The notes under the pieces were generated by a model that made no database searches, was not told the DNA's origin, and was given only the letters and a program-made list of their open reading frames with translations. Below, piece by piece: positions 6,460-11,733 of a stretch of DNA of 11,733 nt. Source of the DNA: an uncultured bacterium (GTDB lineage Bacteria; Actinomycetota; Coriobacteriia; Coriobacteriales; Eggerthellaceae); the NCBI GenBank assembly GCA_947649215.1, contig CANSQW010000021.1, forward strand, positions 1 through 11,733, read 5' to 3'. The first letter of the stretch is position 1, and every line of letters begins with the position of its first letter. The position numbers were made by a program, and so were the translations under genes.

Positions 6460-7627
6460 GACGTACCGCATCTGCTTGCTTCCGGGTGATGGCATTGGCC
6501 CGGAGATCATCGCCGAGGGCGTGAAGGTGCTTGACGCCGTGGGCGAGAAGTACGGCGTGGGCTTCACCTACGACGAGGCCCTCATCGGCGGCATCGCCAT
6601 CGACGAGACGGGCGAGGCGCTGCCTGCGGCCACGCTGGAGACGGCCAAGGCGTCCGACGCCGTGCTGCTCGCGGCCGTCGGCGGCCCGAAGTGGGATACC
6701 ACCGACCCGACGCGCCCTCGTCCCGAGCAGGGACTGCTGGGCATCCGCAAGGAGCTGGGGCTCTACGCCAACCTGCGCCCGGTGACCATCTTCAACGCCC
6801 TGGCCGGCGCCTCCACGCTCAAGCCCGAGGTCATCGACGGGGTCGACCTGCTCATCGTGCGCGAGCTCACCGGCGGCCTGTACTTTGGCGAGCGCGAGCG
6901 CTTCTACGACGAGGAAGGCGCCGGCGAGGACGGCGGCAACGGCCAGCGCGCCTACGACACGCTGGAGTACCGCGAGTATGAGATCCGCCGCATCGCGCGC
7001 CATGCCTTCGAGATGGCTCGCAAGCGGCGTTCCAAGGTGTGCTCCATCGACAAGGCCAACGTGTTGGAGACGAGCCGCCTGTGGCGCGAGATCGTCCATG
7101 ACGTGGCCAGGGACTATCCGGATGTGGAGCTCTCGGACATGCTGGTGGACAACGCCGCCATGCAGCTGATCTGCCGCCCGTCCCAGTTCGACGTGGTGGT
7201 GACCGAGAATATGTTCGGCGACATCCTGTCGGACGAGGCGTCCATGCTCTCCGGCTCGCTCGGGATGCTGGCGAGCGCCAGCCTGGGCGACGGCGTGGCG
7301 CTCTACGAGCCGAGCCACGGCAGCGCGCCGGACATCGCCGGCCAGGGCATCGCCAACCCGCTCGCGCAGATCCTCTCGGTGGAGATGATGCTGCGCTACA
7401 GCTTCGGCATGCAGGAGGCTGCCGACGACGTGCTGGCCGCCGTGACCGCCGTGCTGGACGCGGGCTTCCGCACCGGTGACATCAAGCAGGCTGACACGCC
7501 CGAGGACAAGGTGGTGGGCACCGAGTTGATGGGCTCGCTCGTGGCCGAGCAGATCCAGCCGACCGAGAAGTTCGCCGAGCTGTGGGGCCGCCATCCCGAT
7601 GACTGGAAGGACTACCGCGCGAACTAG
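6455..7627 (+). CDS. leuB: 3-isopropylmalate dehydrogenase
   Basis: A 390-residue NAD-dependent beta-decarboxylating dehydrogenase that oxidises 3-isopropylmalate to 2-ketoisocaproate, the third step of the leucine branch. The N-terminus [13 protein letters not shown], the motif [14 protein letters not shown] with the catalytic Tyr, K200 in SIDKANVLE, and metal ligands D232 (VDNAAMQ), D256 and D260 ([10 protein letters not shown]) are all present. So is the NAD loop HGSAPDIAG. It is longer than E. coli LeuB (363), through a small acidic/Gly loop after the Tyr motif (about residues 150-160) and a C-terminal tail of about 20 residues ([18 protein letters not shown]). I set the start at ATG 6455 because AAGAGG (6443-6448) is 6 nt upstream; the earlier in-frame ATG at 6428 lacks a ribosome site. 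No clear plus-strand promoter lies directly upstream, so it may depend on read-through from leuCD or the small peptide promoter. Confidence 0.95.
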   Translation: MKTYRICLLPGDGIGPEIIAEGVKVLDAVGEKYGVGFTYDEALIGGIAIDETGEALPAATLETAKASDAVLLAAVGGPKWDTTDPTRPRPEQGLLGIRKELGLYANLRPVTIFNALAGASTLKPEVIDGVDLLIVRELTGGLYFGERERFYDEEGAGEDGGNGQRAYDTLEYREYEIRRIARHAFEMARKRRSKVCSIDKANVLETSRLWREIVHDVARDYPDVELSDMLVDNAAMQLICRPSQFDVVVTENMFGDILSDEASMLSGSLGMLASASLGDGVALYEPSHGSAPDIAGQGIANPLAQILSVEMMLRYSFGMQEAADDVLAAVTAVLDAGFRTGDIKQADTPEDKVVGTELMGSLVAEQIQPTEKFAELWGRHPDDWKDYRAN

Positions 7628-7662
7628 GGAGGCTCCGTCTTCCGCGCATCGCAGTGCCGGCG

Positions 7663-7690
7663 CCCTCGCGACTGTCGCGGGGGTGCCTTT
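7663..7690 (+). terminator. Possible terminator after leuB
   Basis: CCCTCGCG (7663-7670) pairs with CGCGGGGG (7676-7683), 8 pairs including one T-G, with loop ACTGT. It is followed by TGCCTTT, a weak T-tract. It lies 35 bp past the leuB stop. The further spacer to 7768 is GC-rich with short local palindromes and no gene I believe. Confidence 0.4.
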
Positions 7691-7768
7691 GCGTGGGGAG
7701 CGAGCCGGGCTTCGCGCCCGCTTCCGGCGCCGCTGTCCCCGAGCCTCGCGACTCCGGATGCTTCGCCC

Positions 7769-7797
7769 TTGACGCGGGACGCGATAACGGCTTGAAT
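7769..7797 (+). promoter_or_regulatory. Promoter candidate for the NifX-like gene
   Basis: TTGACG (7769-7774, 5 of 6 to the -35 consensus) and TTGAAT (7792-7797, 4 of 6 to the -10) are spaced by exactly 17 bp. The predicted start near 7804 gives a leader of about 53 nt to ATG 7857. This is the best -35 element in the window. Confidence 0.55.
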
Positions 7798-7856
7798 GGT
7801 GGAGATACCCAGAGCGCGTTCCGGGGGAACGGGACGCCGACGAAAAGGAGACTCCT

Positions 7857-8228
7857 ATGACTGCCATCAAGCTTGCCGTCCCCACCATGGGCGCCGCCGG
7901 CCTGGACGCCGAGCGCAGCGGCCACTTCGGCCACTGCGACTGCTTCACCATCGTCACCATCGCTGACGGCGAGATCACCGAGGTGGCCGCGCTGGACAAC
8001 CCGCCTCATGAGGAGGGCGGCTGCCTGCGTCCCGTCAGCCTGCTGCACGACGCCGGCGTGGACGCCATCGTGGCGGCCGGCATGGGCATGCGCCCGATGA
8101 TGGGCTTTGCCGATGCGGGCATCACCGTGTACTTCGAGAACCAGACCCCCAACGTGGGCAAGGTGGCCGAGATGGTCGCCGCTGGCCAGGTGCCCACCAT
8201 GGGCCCCGAGAACGCCTGCCACCACTAG
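7857..8228 (+). CDS. NifB/NifX-family iron-molybdenum cluster-binding protein
   Basis: A 123-residue stand-alone protein of the dinitrogenase iron-molybdenum cofactor biosynthesis fold (NifX/NafY/MTH1175 group). Members bind iron-sulfur or molybdenum-iron clusters, and many occur in organisms that do not fix nitrogen. Family features are the start IKLAVPTMG, the GHFGHCDCFTIV segment (H23, H26, C27, C29), HEEGGC (C56), the GVDAIVAAGMGMRPM core and NVGKVAEMVAAGQVPT. It ends in ENACHH (C121, H122, H123), a shortened version of the Cys/His tail often seen in clostridial members. The number of Cys/His residues suggests metal binding. The ribosome site AAAAGGAG lies 6 nt before the ATG. It has its own promoter and a strong terminator, so it appears monocistronic. 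No nif or molybdenum genes are nearby, so its physiological partner is unknown. Confidence 0.88.
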   Translation: MTAIKLAVPTMGAAGLDAERSGHFGHCDCFTIVTIADGEITEVAALDNPPHEEGGCLRPVSLLHDAGVDAIVAAGMGMRPMMGFADAGITVYFENQTPNVGKVAEMVAAGQVPTMGPENACHH

Positions 8229-8280
8229 GCGCCGGCCGTGCGCGTCGCGTGAGTGCGCGACGGCGCTGAGGAGCGTTTTG

Positions 8281-8310
8281 GGAGGTCGCCTTTGGGCGGC
8301 CTCCTTTTTT
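8281..8310 (+). terminator. Strong intrinsic terminator of the NifX-like gene
   Basis: GGAGGTCGCC (8281-8290) pairs fully with GGCGGCCTCC (8295-8304), 10 pairs with one T-G and a TTTG loop, followed directly by six T (8305-8310). A second, smaller hairpin (CGTCGCG with CGCGACG, 8243-8262) lies between it and the stop codon. Confidence 0.93.
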
Positions 8311-8326
8311 GCGCTGAGGGAGGCGG

Positions 8327-8388
8327 CGAATGTGAGATCGGCGTTTTTTGGCCATGGTTGTGGACGGAAATCGCCGATCTCACATTCG
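8327..8388 (+). repeat. 17-bp perfect inverted repeat made of two opposed 26-bp repeat units (copies A and B)
   Basis: Bases 8327-8343 are perfectly complementary to 8372-8388, giving 17 pairs. After a T-T mismatch three more A-T pairs extend the stem, leaving a loop of about 20 nt. Each arm holds one copy of a 26-bp unit, TGTGAGATCGGCG then a T-rich run then G-N-CCA. Copy A is 8331-8356 on plus and copy B is 8359-8384 on minus, 2 bp apart. The arrangement resembles a REP/BIME or miniature inverted-repeat element. It lies 17 bp past the intrinsic terminator, in DNA with no gene. Confidence 0.8.
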
Positions 8389-8414
8389 GGTGGACAAAAA
8401 TTGCCGATGTCACA
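8389..8414 (-). repeat. Third copy (C) of the 26-bp repeat unit
   Basis: On the minus strand this reads TGTGACATCGGCAA, five T, GTCCA. It differs from copy B at a few positions and lies 4 bp beyond it in the same orientation, so B and C form a tandem pair with a 30-bp period. Confidence 0.75.
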
Positions 8415-8528
8415 TGCTTTCGTCGCTCTGCCTGCTCCCTTGCTTCGGGGCTTCTGAAGAAAGCCCAGTTCAGGGGCTTGCCTGTTGATCGAGATCTTCC
8501 GGGCTGCCTGGAAGCGGGCGCCAAAGAT

Positions 8529-8554
8529 GGTGAGATCGGCGTTTTTTGACCACA
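8529..8554 (+). repeat. Fourth copy (D) of the 26-bp repeat unit
   Basis: It reads GGTGAGATCGGCG, six T, GACCACA on the plus strand, the same orientation as copy A and about 200 bp downstream. Between C and D (8415-8528) there is only a small hairpin (GGGCTT/AAGCCC near 8448-8466) and no gene I can support. Confidence 0.75.
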
Positions 8555-8572
8555 ATGCGCCGCTCGCCGCGC

Positions 8573-8637
8573 GGGCGCTCGAGATCTTCGCGGCTGCGGG
8601 CGCTCGGGCGCTCGGGTGCTCGCGATCCCCGCGGCTG
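8573..8637 (+). repeat. Short GC-rich direct and tandem repeat
   Basis: Bases 8573-8596 recur at 8614-8637 with 20 of 24 identities (period 41). The spacer holds GGGCGCTC in tandem (8598-8605 and 8606-8613), continuing as GGGTGCTC at 8614-8621. This is a locally amplified 8-bp unit next to repeat copy D and upstream of the next promoter. Confidence 0.6.
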
Positions 8638-8663
8638 TGGCGTGCAGGCGCTTCGGGCGTGCC

Positions 8664-8690
8664 TTGGGCGGGCGCGGCTTGCGCTACAAT
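8664..8690 (+). promoter_or_regulatory. Candidate promoter for the 8748-11678 unit
   Basis: TACAAT (8685-8690, identical to the leuC -10) is preceded by TTGGGC (8664-8669) with a 15-bp spacer, slightly short. A start near 8697 leaves a leader of about 50 nt, including a GGCGTCCCCCGGGGGCGCC palindrome (8708-8726). Confidence 0.45.
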
Positions 8691-8747
8691 TGCGGTGAGA
8701 CATGAGCGGCGTCCCCCGGGGGCGCCTTGTTGATTTGGAGTGCCATC

Positions 8748-10724
8748 GTGGATACCGTGGGCGGGGCGCCGGAGCCCCGCGTGTTCAGCATAGGCGGGCT
8801 GGCCGGGATGATCGGCAGCTCGCGGCGGGTGCTCGACGGGGCGCTGGCGCCGTTTCCCGGGGAGGGCGCGGGCGAGGCGTCGTTCGCCGAGCCGCTGCCG
8901 GGCGGGGTGCTGCCTGGGCCTGACGGCGCGGTGCTGCGCCTGCCGACGGAGGCCCCGGCTGCGCTCGGCGGCTGCGCCATCGAGCCGGGCGCAGCTGTGG
9001 GCTGGGTGTGCGGCGCCCTGCCGGCCCCTTTCAAAGACGACCGCTACCTCGTGGAGTTCACGGGGCGCAGCGAGGTGCGCGTGCTGGCGTACCTCGACCG
9101 CTTCGGCCGCGCCTTCGCCGCCGATGAGCCGAGCGAGGTGCCGCCGGCCCGCATTCCCGATCTGGCGTTCGTGCGCGATGACGAGGTGGCGCCGGAGGCC
9201 GATGAGGCGGGCTGGGTGGTAGTTGCCGACACGGGCGGCGAGGAACGGCGCGTGGCGTCGTACCGGGTGAGCGCAGGGCGCTACGACCTGTTCGGCAGCT
9301 GGTATGACTTCGGCGCCGCCGCGTGCGGGCTGGCTTATCCCGATGCGCTGGCGCGGGCGTATCTGGCCTGCGTCTACCGCCCGTCGCTTACGGGCATCCC
9401 CGTGCCGTCGAGCGGCCTCGGGTGCATCTTCGAGCTGCTGGGGGCCGCCAACCCGGTGCGCGGGCTGCGTGCCGTGCGCCTGCTGGTGGAGCGTGCCCAG
9501 CGTGATCCGGCCCTGCGGCCGCCGGCGCTGGCGTCGCTGCTGGTCACATGGCTGGAGGACGCGGGCTTCACCGACCGTGCGAGTCGCGGCTGGCTCTACG
9601 GTGCCGACGACGAGGGGCCGCTGCGGCTCATCCGCACGCGGCGCTACGCGAACACCTTCTACCTGGGCGAGGTCGACGAGGGGGCCGGCATCTCGGAGCG
9701 GACGATCTGGGCGGTTGAGTCGGCGCTCAATCGCTTCCTGCTGCTGAGCGACGCCCTGGGCGCGCAAGCGGCTCTGGCCGATGAGGCCGTGTGCGCCCGC
9801 TGGGACGAGGCCCTGCGCGTAGGCATCGCCTCGCAGGTGGGCGGCGCGGCGCAGCCGGGCGGCGGGGAGGCTGTGCCGGCGGGGGAGTGGGACGCGCGCG
9901 TGTCGGTGGCCGAGGCCCTTGAGCACCTGCGGCTGCCGTATCGCTTTCGCGCGGCGTTCGACCTGGACGTGGCCGCACCGGGCGCGGCGGCCTTCCTGGT
10001 GACGGCGCCTGACGCCTCGCTCATGCCGCGGCGCCGCTATGATGAGGCAGCGGCGTGCTGGGTGGAGCTTGCTCCCGCCGAGCGCGACCAGATGGCTCGC
10101 GCCTACGCGGCGCAGCTGGGCATCGCCCTGGCGAGCGCGGCTTTCGCGGCGTCCGGGTCCATCGACGAGGTGATGGTGACCGCCCGCCCGCTCGCGGCGG
10201 GGGAGGGTGGCGCCGCGGACGACGACGGGGCTGCAGGAGATGACGTCGCGCGGTACTCGTGGGACGAGGCCGCTGCCCTCGTGCTGGCCGATGACGGGGC
10301 GCTCGCGTCCGATGCTCCCGACGCCGACCTCGCGGACGGCGCCCTCTTCTACCAGGTGACCTTCGACCGGGCGCGCTTCGTCGGCCGCGGGGTCGCGTCG
10401 GCGGCATCGGATGACCCGGTGGCGTTCCTCGGCTCCTTCGGCGCCGTGCTGGGGTCGTCGCTGGGAGACGCCGCGGTCGCGGGCGACCTGGGCCCTCAGC
10501 CGCGCGACCCCTTCTGCCTGCTGGAGGGTCGTCCCGCCCGCGCGGTGCGCGAGGACGCGCCCGAGTGCGTCGACGCCCCGCTTGACGAGGCCTGGCAGCA
10601 GGCCCTGGGCGCGCGCTCAGCCCGCGATGTGCGCGTCGTCTATGACGGCGGGCTGCGCCGCGCGGCCGACGAGCTAGCCGAGGCCGTGGCCAGCGCCGCC
10701 ACCGTGCAGGAGGCCATTCGCTAG
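8748..10724 (+). CDS. Large hypothetical protein, upstream half of a reading frame split by TAG
   Basis: A 658-residue, Ala-rich, acidic protein that I do not recognise. It has no signal peptide, no membrane segment and few Lys, so it is probably cytoplasmic. The N-terminus VFSIGGLAGMIGSSRRVLDG has a helix-turn-helix-like look but is too short to call. The middle contains well-ordered aromatic stretches (YDLFGSWYDFGAAACGLAYP; ANTFYLGEVD). Residues about 480-540 are a low-complexity Asp/Ala/Gly linker (GGAADDDGAAGDD). The C-terminus is helical (RRAADELAEAVASAATVQ). I chose GTG 8748 because GGAG (8737-8740) lies 7 nt upstream; TTG 8727 is possible but lacks a site. It ends at TAG 10722-10724, and the frame continues in phase without interruption as the next gene, so this may be the front part of one protein of about 975 residues. 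Confidence 0.75.
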   Translation: MDTVGGAPEPRVFSIGGLAGMIGSSRRVLDGALAPFPGEGAGEASFAEPLPGGVLPGPDGAVLRLPTEAPAALGGCAIEPGAAVGWVCGALPAPFKDDRYLVEFTGRSEVRVLAYLDRFGRAFAADEPSEVPPARIPDLAFVRDDEVAPEADEAGWVVVADTGGEERRVASYRVSAGRYDLFGSWYDFGAAACGLAYPDALARAYLACVYRPSLTGIPVPSSGLGCIFELLGAANPVRGLRAVRLLVERAQRDPALRPPALASLLVTWLEDAGFTDRASRGWLYGADDEGPLRLIRTRRYANTFYLGEVDEGAGISERTIWAVESALNRFLLLSDALGAQAALADEAVCARWDEALRVGIASQVGGAAQPGGGEAVPAGEWDARVSVAEALEHLRLPYRFRAAFDLDVAAPGAAAFLVTAPDASLMPRRRYDEAAACWVELAPAERDQMARAYAAQLGIALASAAFAASGSIDEVMVTARPLAAGEGGAADDDGAAGDDVARYSWDEAAALVLADDGALASDAPDADLADGALFYQVTFDRARFVGRGVASAASDDPVAFLGSFGAVLGSSLGDAAVAGDLGPQPRDPFCLLEGRPARAVREDAPECVDAPLDEAWQQALGARSARDVRVVYDGGLRRAADELAEAVASAATVQEAIR

Positions 10725-11678
10725 GTGCTGGCCGTCCAGGGCGCCACGGGCGATCCGCTCGTGTACCAGGGTTGCACGCGGCTGATGACGGCGCTCACGC
10801 AGGGCAGCGTGGCCCTGGGCGAGCGCGAGGCCGTGTGCGCATGCCTCGTCGGCGAGAGCCCGCTGGCCGAGGCCGTGGCCCGGGCCCGCGCCGCCGCGCC
10901 CGCCGACCCGCAGCGGGCGGCCGACATTCTGGCCGAGGCCATCGCCGCTGCGGAGTCGAGCGGCCGCTTCACCGACACCGGCGAGGCTGTGCACCGCTTC
11001 TTCGACAGCTACGCGGCGCGTCTGGCCTACAACCTGCGCGGGCTCGACGAGGGGTGCGAGGTGGAGCTCGTTCCGCCGGCGCTGCTGCTGTGCTACCTGG
11101 ATGCCATCAACCTGCTGGACGAGTCGTTCAGCCAGTCTGAGGCCGCGATGGTCTATGGGCAGCGCTGCATCGAGCTGGCGCCTACGTTCTCGCTGGCGTA
11201 CCGCCGCTGCGCGCGGGCCTCCATGCTGGTGGGCGACTTGGAGAGCGCCGCTGACCTGCTCGTGCGCTGCCTGGCCTTCTCCACGGCCTCCGACGAGATT
11301 GCCATGGCGTATTACCAGCTGGCCTACGTGGAGTGGAAGGCGGGCCGCGCGCGGGAGGGGCTGGCCTGCTACTGCAAGTCCATCATGGCGTCGCCGGTGT
11401 ATGCGCCCCAGGCGTCGGTTGAGCTGCACGAGCTCATACGCGAGGAGGGGTTGGATCTGCTGCCGCGCGAGCAGGTGGACGACGTGCTCGACGCTGCCGG
11501 CATTCCCGTCGCGCCGGTGGACGACCGTCTGGTGGAGCTGTGGGACGCCCTGCGGGCCGCCGTGGACGCCAACCTGTTCGCGGTGGGCCGGTCGCTTTTG
11601 GCCACCTACCTCCAGCATCGTCCCGATGACGCCCTGGCCAGCGTCTTGCGCTCCCTCTCCAGTCGTCCTCGCGCCTGA
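10725..11678 (+). CDS. TPR-like hypothetical protein, downstream half of the same reading frame
   Basis: A 317-residue product if translation begins at the GTG directly after the upstream TAG. Residues about 95-130 and 139-230 form helical pairs with tetratricopeptide spacing (YGQRCIELAPTFSLAYRRCA, LVGDLESAADLLVRCLAF, AYYQLAYVEWKAGRAREGLA), suggesting a protein-binding scaffold. No catalytic motif is visible. The start is uncertain: AGGAGG (10708-10713) lies 11 nt before GTG 10725, a workable but long spacing, and it may be only the chance result of Gln-Glu codons. The frame is the same as that of the upstream gene, so this may instead be the C-terminal part of one protein, reached by TAG read-through or lost by a nonsense mutation. 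It ends at TGA 11676-11678. The remaining 55 bases of the window show no feature. Confidence 0.7.
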   Translation: MLAVQGATGDPLVYQGCTRLMTALTQGSVALGEREAVCACLVGESPLAEAVARARAAAPADPQRAADILAEAIAAAESSGRFTDTGEAVHRFFDSYAARLAYNLRGLDEGCEVELVPPALLLCYLDAINLLDESFSQSEAAMVYGQRCIELAPTFSLAYRRCARASMLVGDLESAADLLVRCLAFSTASDEIAMAYYQLAYVEWKAGRAREGLACYCKSIMASPVYAPQASVELHELIREEGLDLLPREQVDDVLDAAGIPVAPVDDRLVELWDALRAAVDANLFAVGRSLLATYLQHRPDDALASVLRSLSSRPRA

Positions 11679-11733
11679 CGGGGGCGAGGACCGAGGGGCG
11701 AGGGGCGTCCTGCGGGGAGGGGCTGCCCTAGGG

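Noticed and set aside
7628..7856. Riboswitch (for example molybdenum cofactor type) before the NifX-like gene
   Set aside because: After the predicted start near 7804 only about 50 nt of leader remain, and I see no conserved core of a known class.
7654..7860. Plus-strand open frame of 68 codons before the NifX-like gene
   Set aside because: It covers the promoter and leader, has no ribosome site, and overlaps the well-supported start at 7857.
6401..7999. Minus-strand open frame of 532 codons opposite leuB
   Set aside because: Same shadow composition, spans leuB and the NifX promoter, with no ribosome site or domain.
8225..8524. Small minus-strand open frames over the repeat cluster
   Set aside because: They are translations of the 26-bp repeats (recurring VRSAI-type peptides). 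Inverted repeats, not selection for protein, explain the pattern.
8327..8554. CRISPR array
   Set aside because: Only four copies, in mixed orientation and irregular spacing (2, 4 and 114 bp), and no cas genes.
7482..9926. Minus-strand open frame of 814 codons across leuB end, NifX gene, repeats and the large hypothetical gene
   Set aside because: It runs through a strong terminator and inverted repeats, and its translation is Arg/His/Ala-rich with no recognisable fold. The length comes from lack of AT-rich stops.

Overview
The window is GC-rich throughout, with G or C in most third codon positions. It looks like chromosomal DNA from a high-GC Gram-positive anaerobe. The combination of a FtsB/DivIC-like protein with a very long basic N-terminus, short clostridial-type LeuC/LeuD subunits and a stand-alone NifX-type protein suggests the Coriobacteriia (an Eggerthella/Gordonibacter/Adlercreutzia-like organism). 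That placement is inference from sequence style, not a database match. All genes I accept are on the + strand.

Layout. Positions 1-1972 hold a septum-formation (FtsB/DivIC-type) membrane protein and a Ppx/GppA phosphatase. A tRNA-Leu(UAA) gene with encoded CCA follows at 2063-2147. It lies just upstream of a long-chain polyprenyl diphosphate synthase and a tightly coupled protein with two peptidoglycan-binding repeats (2196-4147). Next come the leucine genes: leuC and leuD form an operon (4310-6102), and leuB follows at 6455-7627. leuA is not in the window. From 7857 to 8310 there is a self-contained unit: promoter, a small NifB/NifX-family metal-cluster-binding protein, and a strong intrinsic terminator.

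The stretch 8229-8747 has no believable gene. It holds the terminator, four copies of a 26-bp palindrome-forming repeat (REP/MITE-like), a short GC-rich tandem repeat and the promoter for the next unit. The last 3 kb (8748-11678) is one continuous reading frame of about 975 codons, split by a single TAG at 10722-10724 into an unrecognised 658-residue protein and a 317-residue TPR-like protein. Positions 11679-11733 hold nothing I can identify.

Most notable: the 352-bp gap between leuD and leuB holds an uncatalogued-looking module. It encodes a 46-residue single-membrane-segment peptide with a basic tail. Its Shine-Dalgarno sequence is folded into a hairpin. A candidate promoter and intrinsic terminator on the opposite strand would make a RNA of roughly 95 nt antisense to its 3' end. 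This is the layout of a type I toxin-antitoxin system. The second main point is the in-frame amber codon at 10722. Third is the cluster of 26-bp repeats.
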